DNA of 64,000 bases from Botryosphaeria dothidea (lineage: Eukaryota; Ascomycota; Dothideomycetes; Botryosphaeriales; Botryosphaeriaceae): positions 2,232,001 through 2,296,000 of the forward strand of contig WWBZ02000033.1 in assembly GCA_011503125.2 (NCBI GenBank), read 5' to 3'. A model generated the notes under the pieces. It did no database searches. It saw nothing but the letters and a program-made list of their open reading frames with translations, and was not told where the DNA came from. The stretch's first letter is position 1. Each line of letters starts with the position of its first letter. The position numbers and the translations under genes are program-made. Shown here piece after piece: positions 35,814-47,500 of the stretch.

Positions 35814-36393
35814 GGGCAGTGGATATCGTTGCAGAAGCTCAAAAGGATGATGAAACACTCCAGATAAGAACTCGTGGACAAGATGCTCGCGTATGGGGTG
35901 CTGAACGGAAGAGCTGTTGTTGAGAAGTTGGAGTGTAGAAGGATGGAGAGGCGCTGACGAAGGCGACAGAAGAAATAGTGCCTGCATGCACTTGCCATCC
36001 TGAGTGCGGAAGGCACCACTCTTGCAGCGCCCAGGGCGAAGTGTTCCGCCGGAAAGAGTGCAGCTACCAGCCCTTGCTCCTGCCACGCCGAAAGATGAGC
36101 TCTGACCCAATGCGACGAGCGCAGAGGGAAACACGTCAGATCGGGATCAGACGAGGCTCGCCGCACAGCTTGAAAGAGAGAAGAAAGGCCAACAAACGCG
36201 CGTAAACATTTTGTCCAGTTCCTTTTCGTCTATGTGGTATAAAGTCATGAATGTCCTTTTGCCTCTGTTTCTTGCCGCCCTGCCCTCACTTCATCAAATC
36301 ATGAACAGCAACCGACTAACATCTTACGTTTCTGTACGCTGTACCAAATATCGGTGCGCGTTCTTTTGCTCAATGAGACTGCCAGCGAGAAAC
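35814..36393. other. Intergenic region upstream of the membrane-protein gene
   Basis: 580 bp that include the promoter of the minus-strand membrane-protein gene and the 3' flank of KAP114, which is on the same strand upstream. Two minus-strand frames enter here from the neighbour's exon in other frames. Nothing else is visible. Confidence 0.5.
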
Positions 36394-39300
36394 TCAGCTC
36401 ATCGACCTGAGCTTCTCCTGCTCCCCTGGCGTCAACGCCCCGAACATCTCATTGAAACCGGGCTTTTGCGCAGCCTCACGGAAGAAGTTGGTAAGATAAG
36501 CCTGTGTCTCATCGTCGCGCTGCCGACCGCCAAAGCCGTCATCGTTGCCGTATGCCATGAGTTCTAGGTAATGGATAACTCGTAGTTAGCCGGTGCATTC
36601 TTGAGAAATAGTGCTAGATTTGTGCAGTGTGACTTACCAGCCTTGGTGGCGCCGAGACCAAGATCCAGGGCGTCATCGTCATCCTCCCAATCATCGTCGT
36701 CGCTCACATCATCAGCGAGCTCCTGGGATCCCGCATTGACATTCTGCATGTTGCCACTTGCCGAGAGTAATTCCTCAACGAGCACCTTCAGGATCTTAAG
36801 GTTCGCGGGAACCATGGTGTACTGGTCGGGGTCTGTTTCAAAATCTAAAGTTAGCCAAAGATGGCCTGATTAACTGCGCGAAATCATGCGAACGTACTCT
36901 GCCGGGCACGAGACCGGGTCATGATACGGTCGCTTTGCGGGACAACAAGATCACCTTTGACCATAATTTGAGACAGACGAGGATCATTGAGATCGTACAG
37001 CTTCGAAAGAGCAATAACGCTGGAATACACGTTAGCGTGTTGGGATAGGAATACAGCATGATGATACGTACTTCTGGCGGATCTCATCGTAACCGGCAAA
37101 CATGATCGAGTTTTCGAGCCACTTAGACATAACGACCTGCAGACCATTCTGCTGGCCGATCTGAGTCTGTGCCAAGAAGTCCACGACCTCATGCGCGTTG
37201 ACAAGAGACAGACGTGCGAAGACAAGGGTCAAGCTCTGGATGAATTGGGCCTGCGTTGCGCTGCCAAGCCGGACAGCAACGGCGCGAAGTAGGGTCATCA
37301 TGTAAGGACCCAGCTTCTCAGACCCAGCCTTCTCGACAACCTCTGCGGCGAGCTCACCAACCTCGGCAGCGGCATTATCATCAACGTTGGGGCTAAGCAG
37401 ACGATCGATGATGACGAGAACGACCTCAAGACCGCCCTTGCCAGTGTCGTCGTGCCACTCGAACAATTGCTGATGATCGTGAACAAGAATATTCTTAACG
37501 GCAGCGGTAGCGGCCTTGAGAAGCTCCTCGTCGTTGGAGCCGAGGAGGAGACGGTTGACCTTGGGCATAACGGTGGAGACGAATCCTTGGGGAAGGGGCT
37601 CGGAACCATGTTCGGTAAGAACGGACAGCAACTCGGCAGCAAGGTTGGTGAGGGCGTTCTCCTCAGTCAGAGTGCCAACGTCGAAGGCGCCAGTGAGCGA
37701 AGGAAGGACTTTCTGGCACAGACGAGTAAAGCTGTCTGGGCCGGTGCCAGAGAGAGTCTCAGTAATTTCCTCAAAGGTCTCACTCACAAGCATGGTGAGC
37801 TGGAAGTTATTCGCGCCATGGCTGGCAATGGTGAAGAGAAGATCGAGGCCAGCGCCGTTGAGGCAGACCTGGGTGTCGAGAAGAATGGCATCTCTGAGAG
37901 TCTCCACAAGGGTGACCATCAGATCATCACTATCTGCCAACTCGCTGAGGTCCTGGGTCGAGAGGTAGGCTGAGATAGCATTGATGACAGCACCCTGAAG
38001 AGGCAGGGTCGCGGCCTGTGGTAGTGCTGAAAGGTAGTGCTGGAGAGCGCGAATACAGGCAACCTTGACCACATCTGACTCATCGTTGGTGATGGCCTGA
38101 AGGGATGTTTCCATGAAAGATGCGGCCATTTGCTGGAGTGCATCCCCAGAAGTCCGGGTCAAGCTTCCGGCGACGAGGTATCCACGAGCACGCAGGAATT
38201 CTTCCTCCTGCTGCATGGCATACCTGACAAAGTCGATAAATTCAGTGGCAGCTTCGGCGCTAACCTGACGGTCAACATCCTGGAAATCGCCGAGCATCTG
38301 ATTGAGGATGTAGAGCGCAGCCTCCTTCGCCTTCCAGGTCTGGTTCGTGGAATACAGAGAACGAGTGTAAGAGAGCAGACCCTCGACAGTTGCACCGCTC
38401 TGCCATTCACCAAGCTTGATGATGAGATCGCCGCAAGCGGTGCGGGGCGTGTAGTTTGCAGTGACGCTGGTCTCCTCAGAAAGGAAAACATTAACATCCA
38501 GGTTCCATAGACCCTCCTCTTCAGTGGTGATCTGAGCGTATGCCACGGCGAGCTTCATGACCTCAGTCACCCAAGTAGCGCCGCTACCGCTCTGTGCCTG
38601 TAGCTGCGACTCCAGCTCCTTGCGGACCGGCGGCGCCTTCAAGCACGCCTGCATGAAATCGAGCTCCTCAAGTACAAGGAAATCCAAGGTGTAAGGCAGG
38701 CCGTCGCCGTCCACCAGTCTGCTCTGCCTGTCATCTTCGATGTACATCTGGTGGTATGCGCCCTGTAGCGAAGAAAGCTCATCCCAGGTAGCGCTGAAAA
38801 GGACCGGGCTGTGGGGTGAAAGCGTCGAGGGGAAGACCGAGCGTATTCTCATGAGCGCCTATGCACATCAACAACTGTCATAGAAGAATTCTGGTTCACA
38901 AAGATTTATTCCTACCTTCACGACCTGCAGCTTCAAAACCACGAGACCTCTCCAGATTTCGGCAGCCTCGGAGCTCTCATCCCCCGACGGGGCATCCGGG
39001 AGCTTCGTCTTCAAGGCCTCAATGAAAAATGGTAGCCAAACGCTTAGGGTCTCATCCGCGAAACCCTTGACTGCCTGCTTGTGGTCCTCCATCACCATCT
39101 CCAGGGTGTCGAAGCAGCTACGGAACACGGAGACGGCGAGGGCGCGCAGCGACGGCTTCCGCTGGGCGCTCGTAGCGACGCTGTACATGGTCTTGACGAG
39201 CTCGCCGGCAGACTGGAAGAACTGTGCCTCGTTGAAGCATTCGTCGATAAGATCGCCAAGCACCTTAAGGGCGCCGTGCAGCTGAGCGTCGGTGGCATTG

Positions 39301-39716
39301 GGAATCAGGTTGAGCAGGCCCGGCAGCAGATCAGGCCACTGGTCGGGGAAGTCGGCGGAGGCAATCTTGCTGACGACGTAGCTGGCAGCGGTTTTGATCT
39401 TGCGCTCGTCAGTGTTGCTGGTTGCCAGCTCGAGCAGCGAATGCCGCAGGCGACTCTTGGTCTCCTCGCTCGCCACGAGCTGGCCCTTGAACTCGTCGAA
39501 CTGTGCGGACCATGTCGAGACGACGTACGTTCGCAGGGTGAGCAGAGCGCATTGGCGGATGTCGAGCGGGACGGAGTCGTGGGAGGCGACGGTGACGAGA
39601 CTCAGCGGGAAGGCCTCGTTCGGGTACAACTGCTCCAGCTGCAGCTCGGCCTGCTTGCGCGGACCATCCTGCGGCGATTGAGTATCGGCGAGAAGGCGGA
39701 CGAGCTGCTCTTCCAT
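36394..39716 (-). CDS. KAP114: Importin beta-family karyopherin KAP114 (importin-9 type)
   Basis: Nuclear import receptor; the yeast orthologue carries TATA-binding protein and histones. 1028 aa in five exons: 39716-38916, 38858-37072, 37019-36898, 36844-36638 and 36563-36394, with introns of 52-74 nt. The importin-beta N-terminal domain is at the start: MEEQLVRLLADTQS, RKQAELQLEQLY, and LDIRQCALLTLRTYVVSTW. HEAT-repeat helices fill the rest, e.g. DFPDQWPDLLPGLLNLIPNA and YLVAGSLTRTSGDALQQMA. Near the C-terminus an acidic insert (DDVSDDDDWEDDDDALDL) is followed by LMAYGNDDG and EQEKLRS. A late acidic loop is characteristic of the Kap114/importin-9 group. Divergent from REV7. Confidence 0.92.
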
Positions 39717-40605
39717 TTTGGCGAGAGGGGTGCGGTGGAAGGGAGGAGCGGCTCTAGCGGCGCGTGGTGGTGTTTTGTGGCGTCGACGTGCCTCACACGC
39801 GCGTTGTCGACGTGGGCTGTTGTTTTCGCGGGGTCGAGTAGTTTGTGCACGCTACGCCTGTGGGGGCCGGAGGCTGGGCCGTGAGCTGGCTTGCTGTCGT
39901 CACGCGCGAGTGATCGGAGCGAGGATGCTGAGTCGGCGGGATTGGGCAATGATGAGAAGGAGCTGAAGGATATTTTGCAGCGGTTGGGCGGTGACAGCAT
40001 CCTCGGTCAATTAGCTCGTGCCCTCCCTTCCTTATCGATAACGTGACGGCGTGCAAGGCTGCCCGCCGCAGTCGCGCAGTCGCGCAGGCGCGTCTGCTCC
40101 GCCTTGAATCCGCGCTGGAACAACTTGCGAAGCTTTTCGAAGCCCAGCCCGCCTCCCCGATCGACATGGGCTGCAGATGACAGCTCTCTTTCTCGCAGCC
40201 TTCCGTTAAGCTTATTCCGACAACCGGGGTATGACGCCCTGCTAGGGACAATGCGATCCCGCCACGCCAATGCTCCTTTCCGCAATTTTCGCCGCGATTC
40301 ACTATTTGCTTTTTCTTCCCACCTGAAGAGCACCGCGGCTGACATCAAGAAAGCCAGTTACGATTGCTGAGACGTCTAGCTGCCATCGGCGCTATGCAAC
40401 CTTGGAACCCCGGCGATAGACGACTCCAACCCGACCTATGCAGAGCATCACGCAGGCCTGTATTAGAAATCTAGCAACAAGACTCGGAAAGTTTGAGCAT
40501 CAGCGGCAACTCTCGACAAGCACACGCACACACACATCTCGCCATAGAATCCAAGGTGGTCTTCGCAAAACACGCCTCCTCTACCCCAGCAAACCTCACA
40601 CCACC
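39717..40605. promoter_or_regulatory. Divergent promoter region of KAP114 and REV7
   Basis: 889 bp between two outward-facing start codons. No supported gene. The REV7 frame is open from an ATG at 40438 and would add 56 residues; I treat this as leader. A CA-rich tract lies at about 40524-40540. No clear core-promoter element was seen. Confidence 0.45.
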
Positions 40606-41442
40606 ATGCCACCATCCGCCCAACCCCCAACCCCACAAACCTTTGCCGCCCTGGTCCGCGCCTTCACATCCTTCCTTACCGTCTCCATCCACACGATCCT
40701 GTACCAACGCTCCCTCTACCCACGCACCTCCTTCCTCACCGCCCGCGCCTACAACACGCCCGTCCACCAATCCCGACACCCAGCCGTCTGCACCTGGATC
40801 GCCGATGCCGTCACCGCCATAACCGACGAGCTCTACAAAAACGCCGTCTCCCGCATCGTCCTTGTCATCTACGGGCCCACAACCTCCAGCCCACGCTCCA
40901 GCAACAGCGAAGAAACCCAATCCCACCACCAAGGCGAACTGAGAGCCCTCGAGCGCTACGTCTGGGACGTATCCCGCTTCCCCGTCGTGGCGAGCAAAGC
41001 GGACCGAGAGACGGCGTTCGCGGCGCGCGAGGACGGAGCAGAGGAAGAAGAGAACGTCGACCTGGAAGAGCAGTTCCGGGCGGCGCTGACGAAGCTGAAC
41101 GCGAGCGGCGCCGGCGCGCTAAAAGCTCTACCACCACACTGCACGTTCACGGTGGCGGTGGAGCTGAAGGATGAGGAGGCGGTGGATCCGCCGATCGGGC
41201 ACCCCCAGCCATGGATACCGGTGCAGCCGTCGTTGCAGGCGGCAAAGAGCAACAAGAGTGGTGGGTTGGCAGGAGGGGAGGAGAGAAGAGGGGACGATCT
41301 TGGAGGTGCGAAGACGACGCCGGTGAGGGCGGTGCGAGCTGGGGAAATGATATTTGAGATGTGGATTGAGGAGGGGAAAGCCAAGCTGGAGATGGAGAGA
41401 CTGGGAATAAATTCGAATAATAGCTCCACGGAGGTTGGGTAA
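40606..41442 (+). CDS. REV7: HORMA-domain protein REV7/MAD2L2 (DNA polymerase zeta accessory subunit)
   Basis: Predicted small subunit of translesion polymerase zeta, nuclear, 278 aa from the ATG at 40606 (context CCACCATGC). The HORMA fold covers most of the first 190 residues: FAALVRAFTSFLTVSIHTIL, YQRSLYPRTSF, NTPVHQSRHPAVCTWIAD (the family has a similar VYPxxxF and P-x-V pattern), KNAVSRIVLVIYGP, and LERYVWDVSRFPVV. A low-complexity insert interrupts the fold near residues 140-215. The end is CTFTVAVELKDEEAVDPP, then PWIPVQP and AGEMIFEMWIEE. This matches Rev7/MAD2L2 more than spindle-checkpoint Mad2 by the LYPRTSF and WIPVQP regions. No intron. An in-frame ATG at 40438 would add an Arg-rich, presequence-like leader. 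Confidence 0.85.
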   Translation: MPPSAQPPTPQTFAALVRAFTSFLTVSIHTILYQRSLYPRTSFLTARAYNTPVHQSRHPAVCTWIADAVTAITDELYKNAVSRIVLVIYGPTTSSPRSSNSEETQSHHQGELRALERYVWDVSRFPVVASKADRETAFAAREDGAEEEENVDLEEQFRAALTKLNASGAGALKALPPHCTFTVAVELKDEEAVDPPIGHPQPWIPVQPSLQAAKSNKSGGLAGGEERRGDDLGGAKTTPVRAVRAGEMIFEMWIEEGKAKLEMERLGINSNNSSTEVG

Positions 41443-42479
41443 TTAGTACGGGCAAGAAAATCAACAGGGTTCGATGCACAGTATTGTAACACTTCCGAGA
41501 CCAAATGCGGGTTTTTGTGTAACCCATCAATTGTTCTACCTGCCTTTTATGAATCAACCCATATTTCCCTTTGATGGCGCACGACCTAAGCGTTTGCCGC
41601 AGAAAAAGGGTATTCCTCCGAAGAAATCTGGGTCGGTTCCCTGTTGTATGGAAGCGAGGAGCTAGCCCGCGCAAGGGAATCGCCTGTAGAAGTATGAAGA
41701 ATCGAAAAGACGCTAACCCAGCCTGTGGGTATCAGAAGGTGAGATAGGTTAAAGAATTCTGTGAGTGACTGCAGAAGATCGCTATGAAAAGCCGAAATCC
41801 GAAAGTAAGGGCAGACGCTCGAAATGAGCAGAAAAGCAAAGAGTCCATGCCAACCAAGACGCCGCCGATGATTGGCTGTAAAAGAGTAAATAAGGCCGTC
41901 ATGAAAGTCCGACAGCTCTACTCCAGAAACCCGAAGGTTCGCAATGGAGTAGAGCTGTCTTCATTGCAGTAGACGGCAAGTAAAAATCGGGGTATCAGAT
42001 GCTATATGGTGAATGTTGAAAATACTGAGTAGTCGTAAAGGTCGTGCCAATCGAAAAATCCCAACGGGCGCCCTTGATGTGGAAATGCCATTCAGTCGCT
42101 AAGGATCCGTCGAAAGTGCAAGCCCAGGCTTGTAAGGTGCTGGGTATTAGTTGAACGAGCTGCCCTTCAACCCGATGTCTGTGAAATGAGTCCGCAGCGA
42201 AGCGAAGCGAATAGCAGCTCTCGTGGGGGCGCATTCTTCTTGTCACAGTCTGGAAACGTTTACGGAAACTATGGCTGACCGCCGATGCGTGTGGTATCAA
42301 GTGGAGCTGGGATTTACACTTTGGATAATCCTGGGCTCTTTCTGTTGTCGTGAATGTAGTCAGTTGCTGACCCAAGCTTTCAGGTCTATCCATGGTTTGA
42401 GGCCGTATTAATCAGAAACTCTACGAAGAGTATGGACTGGAATGTCCAGGTCCAGCTAAGAGATTTCAGGCCAGTAGTT
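41443..42479. other. Intergenic region holding a strong hairpin
   Basis: Just over 1 kb between the 3' ends of REV7 and the RBR ligase gene. No gene supported. The main feature is the perfect inverted repeat at 41911-41959. Adjacent sequence from 41760 has several purine-rich AAA/GAAA motifs but no RNA family that I can name. Confidence 0.5.
41911..41959. repeat. Perfect 15-bp inverted repeat with nested CGAA mini-hairpin
   Basis: The arm GACAGCTCTACTCCA (41911-41925) pairs perfectly with TGGAGTAGAGCTGTC (41945-41959). The 19-nt apical loop itself contains AACC-CGAA-GGTT, a 4-bp stem capped by CGAA. Transcribed on either strand, this would give a very stable extended stem-loop. It sits in the 3'-3' intergenic region of REV7 and the RBR ligase. 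It could be a structured RNA element, a 3'-end processing signal or a remnant of an inverted-repeat element; the sequence does not decide. Confidence 0.75.
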
Positions 42480-45029
42480 CTAGCGGTGTCGATTACCATG
42501 AGCTTGATGCTGATCTTGATAGCGTTGTAGATTCTGTAACATCTGCTGTCGTTGATGAACTTGCTGCTGCAGCTGCTGCTGGTGTTGCTGAATCTGCTCC
42601 ATGTGCTGTTGCTGGCGTTGCTGAAGTCGCTGCAGATGCTGCTGCTGGCGTTGCTGTTGCAACTGGAATTCACCCGCATGCTGATATGGAGCCCATGGTT
42701 GTCCCATGGGGGGAGCGGGAGGCCGCACACCAGGTATATACGCCGCGGCCTGCCCTTGGTATTGACGCCTCGGTATGTCAACCCAGTATGGGCCAGCTAT
42801 GTGGTTCAGTCCATTCTGAGGGTCTATGCCCAATCCATGATGAGGGTTAAATCCGTGCAGGTCTTGGGGCAGAAAAGGCGGGGCTGCGAAGGGGTGAGGT
42901 TGTGGAGCTGGCGGTGGGGGACCCACGGGACGATGACGTTCGCCAGCTGCAACTCGCTTTTGCTCTTCTTGCTGAACGTTGTCGGAAAATTGTATCCTCA
43001 GCTCCTCCTCTGTCATATCGGGGTTTTGTTGCCTGACTACCTCGAGTGCAGCAGCTTCTGCAGCCTTGACTTCGTCCTGGTGGCGCTTCTCGGTGTTGTT
43101 ATCGTATAAAGGGCATTTGCCAGCCGACTGATGAAAATGATTATAGCTATTGACATTCTTGCCGCAAACGTAACTACACAGCTAACGGTTAATCAAGAAG
43201 GTTATCTAACACGTTAATGAGGGTTTTAGCATACCACTGAGCATTGCCGCACTTCGGGCAAGTCATCTTGTTGCAGCCGTCCAATTTCAGAAATTTGATC
43301 TTGCATTTGCTAGTTTGTAGTCAGCATTTACCACCTTCAGTTTAGATCGTCAGACTTACTTGCAAGTCCTCAGGAGCGCATCCGTCATCGCCTCTTCGAC
43401 CCGGTGGCGCACGCTGCCTTTGCGATCCTTTTCAGCCTCTGCACATGTCTTTGGCGTATGGGTTTCCTTTTCGCAGAGTCTGCAGCTCACGATTCTGCAG
43501 TTGGGGTTCTGGCAGCGGAATTCGCGGTCGGTCTCGACTGGCTCGCACTCGGCCCCAAAGTCGCAGAAAGGACAACGCACGAAATTCTCGATGCCAGCCA
43601 TATTGACAGCGTCCCATTGCTGCAACATCTCGAGGCGCTTGTACTCTTCAGGCTTGAGGAACGCCTTAAGCTGTGCCTGCGAGATTTCCGCCCCACAGTC
43701 TACTGTGGCGAAGCACTTCGGATAGCATTTTCCCTGGACCATTTCTTCGTTCACCCAGCGGCGAGCACACTCATAGCAGTAGAAGTGCACTTTCTCGCCG
43801 TTACAAAAGGCCATCCGGTTGGCCGCGAACTTGTCGCAGCAGCATGGACACTCCACCATTTCATTGTTCGAAAGTGCAATGGCATTGTTTTGCTCTTCTT
43901 CGAGACGCTTCTGCTCCTCGCGCTGACGCTTAGCTGTAGAATTGCAGACACTGGGTTAGTCGGTGATGTTTGTAGAAGAGGGCGGTGGGCTCAAGATATT
44001 GTATAAGTCGGAGCACTCACCAGTGTCGCCTGCGACTTTCTTTTGGGCTGCGGAGAGCTCTTTCTGTACGCTCTCCATGGCTTCGGAATGTGTGTCTTCG
44101 TGTATGATGGGCAATGGTTTCGGGTCGCGTCTGCGAACTTTCCTATAGGGTCTTCTTGAAGCGTCCATGGCTGAAGAGGTGCGCTCTGCCTCCTCGAGAG
44201 CAAGGAATGCTTTGAACAATGAGGCCTTCTCACGCAGAGTCTGGTCGATAAACTTGACGGGGATCTCAGGATATTCGTTCTGCAAAACGATGGTGCTAGT
44301 GAAACGTGAAACGGATCAGAAGATGGCCGAATGAAGAGGTAAAGATTGGTACGGCGGAGGAACGTGGAGGGGCTCATTGTCGGCACTGCAGCACGTGTGC
44401 TGGCGCACAGGTGGCCCCCCAACTGGCACCAAGATCTTGAAACGCACTTACGCTACACTCTGGTACGCACGACGTACAGCGGAAGTCCCATTCCGCATAG
44501 GGCTGCGGTCAAAGTCATTCTCACTCGGCTCTCTTTTCCGCTTGAGCGCCGCCCGCTTTGCTTCGCGCTCTGTTGGGTACTGCCCTTCATCGAGGATCCG
44601 CACGATGAGCTGCTCGCACCATGTGGTGTCGAGTTGTATGCCCACCTCAAGACCGTCACGAAGCATTTTCCTCACGTGATCATGGGATATGTCAGGATAG
44701 ATCTCCAAGACCTTTGCCAGGCATTCATCCACGGTTATGGAACGAGCGACTTCCGGCTCCGGTGCTATTGAGATCCGATGCTGAGTCTCCTCTGCGCGGC
44801 GCTGGGCATCTTGCTCCGCCTCAGCCTTTGCGCAAAGAGCCATAAACTCGTCAGCCAAGGCGCTCCGCTCCCGGAAAGCCGGTTGGAGGGGTTGAGGTGG
44901 CATGTGTGCCACAGGTCGAACAGGTCGTGGACGAGGGATCTCCACAACTTCATCGTCGCTGTCGTTGTCGCTGTCAATTTCGATAACTTCACGCGCTTGA
45001 GCAAGGATCGCAGGTCTGGTGGGAGCCAT
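42480..45029 (-). CDS. RBR (RING-IBR-RING) E3 ubiquitin ligase, RNF216-like
   Basis: 731 aa in five exons: 45029-44452, 44295-44021, 43933-43360, 43309-43235 and 43173-42480. The N-terminal part has an acidic SUMO-interacting-like patch (EVIEIDSDNDSDDEVVEI) and a helix-rich region. The triad is complete: RING1 from VECPCCCDKFA with CYECARRW; IBR with VRCPFCDFG, CRIVSCRLCEKETH; RING2 with CNKCKIKF, DGCNKMTCPKC and QCYVCG. By analogy with parkin and RNF216, Cys488 in DGCNKMTC is the catalytic thioester cysteine. RBR ligases accept ubiquitin from E2 on this residue. The last 180 residues are Pro-rich then strongly Gln/His-rich. Intron 1 (156 nt) is longer than the others (50-87). An upstream in-frame ATG at 45053 is also possible. 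Confidence 0.9.
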
Positions 45030-46241
45030 GGCGATCGGGCTGGGTGGATGCATGAGTGAGGCAAAGGCCGGCAGAGTCGAAGTGACAGAGGAACAGCAGC
45101 ACGGGTTGCCCCAAGGCAGCAGCGAGGCAGTTGGTCGGCACCTTCGGTGTTGGTGTCTCGAAGGCAATGTGGTTTCGAAGTAAGTGGAAATTACGGAAGC
45201 ATGCAAACGAAAATGCAGGAGGATTGGGCGAATGCACGAGAAATTGATACGTCGTCACCTGGCCTGAAGACCGCAATCGCGCAGTGAGCGTATGAAGAAG
45301 GAACCGAAAGGCCTCAAGAAGCGAGAAATCGAACCATGGCTCTGCGTCCAGGACGTCTGCAGGCCGCAATCACGAGTGCTGCTGCTGGGAGCGAGGGAGG
45401 AGGGGTAGCGTCAGCGAGGCGTGCACAACCTGAAAGTCGCCGCGCCCGCCGCCTGGGGCATTTAAATCGCAAAGTGTGTGGGAGACCGGAGCCGCGCGGC
45501 TTTGCTTGTCGCTGGCGAACGGCGAGAGGAGACCAACAGACCAGGCAGGCAGCAGTGGGGATTTGCTGCGAGCGGAACGCAGACGATGCATCGACGGCGG
45601 CGTGGTGCGGCGCCAGAAAAGAACCAGTACCGGTACCTGCTGTAGGTTCCTAGGCGCTTGGGCCCCTGCAACACGCGAGTCGCGACGCTGGCGCCGGCGG
45701 CTTCCAGAACCACAGGCGGCGTCGCACATCGTCTATCTGCGGCTTATCGGCGCGCAGCAACAGAGCCTCCAGCTGTGCCCCTCGCGTCTATGCGAACTCC
45801 CACCCCTGCAACTGGCGGAGCCATCATATAGGAACCTGCCATCTTCTCACGTTTCTTCACCGGTCTGCGTCATGGAACACGCCAAATACAGCAAGTCGGT
45901 GCCGTAAGACGAGCGACCCCTGGCCGCCTCTCCACAGTCCGCGCCCTACGGCCCCTCCACATGTGATCTTCCCGTTCCCCCAGCCGGCTTCCCACGGCTG
46001 CCATCGGGGTGGCCTTCCAATCTGCGCGTTGCTTTTACCTATCTCAAACCAGCTTGGACGCGGGCACAGGGAGTCATTCGCTGCTCAGTGCGACCGCCTA
46101 CGCCTTCGTCAAAGCCATCTCCGCATTCCTGACACATAAATACGTCTGCCCCGTCCGGGTCGCGTCCCGCGGGAAACCAGACCTTCGCTCAGCCAGCACA
46201 GCCCACACACCGCCAGACTTTGTACATTATTACCCCAAAAA
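45030..46241. promoter_or_regulatory. Divergent promoter region of the RBR ligase and LYC1
   Basis: 1.2 kb between two outward-facing start codons. Sequence is GC-rich in the middle and pyrimidine-rich close to LYC1. Short open frames only. No core-promoter element recognised with confidence. Confidence 0.45.
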
Positions 46242-47500
46242 ATGAACGGACGCACCAAAGGACGCACCAACGGACATACCAACGGCCATGCCTACGACCT
46301 GCCCATGGGCGATAGTCCCACCCTTGCCCTTGTGGAGCCCACCGAGGACGAAAAGGTCGCCCAATGGACAAAGAACGCGCCAGCATGGAGGGGTGCCTTG
46401 TCCACGGACGCATACATCCGCCGCGAGCATCACCTCTCCAGCCAGGAGCTCACCAAGGATGGCGGACAGACTTGGTGGATCCTGGTTGATACGGCCGCTA
46501 AGGACCGTAAAGCGCTGGCCGGCTGCGAGAGCTTTCGAAAGAAAGCAATCGTAGCTAAGGACGGGCAAATAAAGGATGTGATAACCCACGGCATTGGCAG
46601 TGTCTTCTCGCCGCCGGAGCACAGAGGGAAGGGCTACGCAGGGCGGATGATGCAGGAGCTCGGCAAGAAGCTCAAGACGTGGCAGACGTCGCAGAAGACG
46701 GATTGCCTGTTCTCGATCCTGTACTCGGATATCGGCAAGGTAAGTCAGCGGACAGTTTTCTTCTTTTCTTAAACCAGAGCGGCGGTCTGATAGACGAAAC
46801 AAAGAAATTCTACGCGAACCACGGTTGGGAGCCTTTCATGTCTGCGCACATTTCTGTGCCTGCAGTGGCGGAACAGCCGCTCGCTGCTAAGCTGCCGTCC
46901 GTAAAAGATCTCCGTGCTGAAGACTTGCCGGATTTGTGCGCGGACGATGTAGCGTTGCTGCGCCAGAGATTGGTGGATAGCCCTGCAGACGGGAAGATGC
47001 GAGTGGCCATCGTCCCGGATATTGATACCATCCGGTGGCACCATTCCAGAGAGGAGTTCGTCGGTGAGGAATTCTACGGAGACATCCCGGTGGTCAAGGG
47101 CGCCAAGGTCGGCGAGGAGAAAGGCAAGCGAGCGTGGTGCTATTGGACGCGGATGTGGTACAACACCGACAAGGAGCAGAGCAAAGGCAACACCCTCCAC
47201 ATCCTGCGTCTGGTCATCGAGGATGATGTCGTGCCCGGCGCGGTGGTTCCTGCGATCGCAGCGCTACTTGCCAGGGCCCAGCGAGAGGCGGCAGGATGGC
47301 ACATGGCTGAGGTGGAGAACTGGAGTCCAACACCTGAGGTCGTCGCTGCGGCGCAGCTCCTGGACCCCAAGGCCGATGTGATCAACAGAGACACGGAGAG
47401 CATCGCGAGTCTCATGTGGTACGGCGAGCCACTGGCAGATGGGCAGTCCGTTGCAGAGACCATCGATTGGGTGGGCAACGAGAAGTATGGGTGGTGCTGA
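46242..47500 (+). CDS. LYC1: Lysine N6-acetyltransferase LYC1
   Basis: GNAT-fold enzyme of lysine degradation, acetyl-CoA plus L-lysine to N6-acetyl-L-lysine. 406 aa in two exons, 46242-46739 and 46778-47500. The N-terminus has an imperfect GRTNGH repeat. The acetyltransferase part shows GALSTDAYIRREHHLS, a beta strand GIGSVFSPPEHRGKGYAG, where RGKGYAG (128-134) is the acetyl-CoA motif A, and FSILYSDIGKSGGLIDETKKFY across the splice. The C-terminal domain, with RWHHSREEFVGEEF, RAWCYWTRMWYNTDK and DSIASLMWYG-like DTESIASLMWYGE, is typical of the LYC1 family. The intron is only 38 nt (GTAAGTC to ACCAG) but is required by frame and joins the two parts in phase 0. Start context AAAAAATGA is favourable. 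Confidence 0.9.

Noticed and set aside
41780..41910. Possible C/D-box snoRNA upstream of the hairpin (GATGATT)
   Set aside because: Box C is imperfect, and no box D with a terminal stem at the right distance was found.
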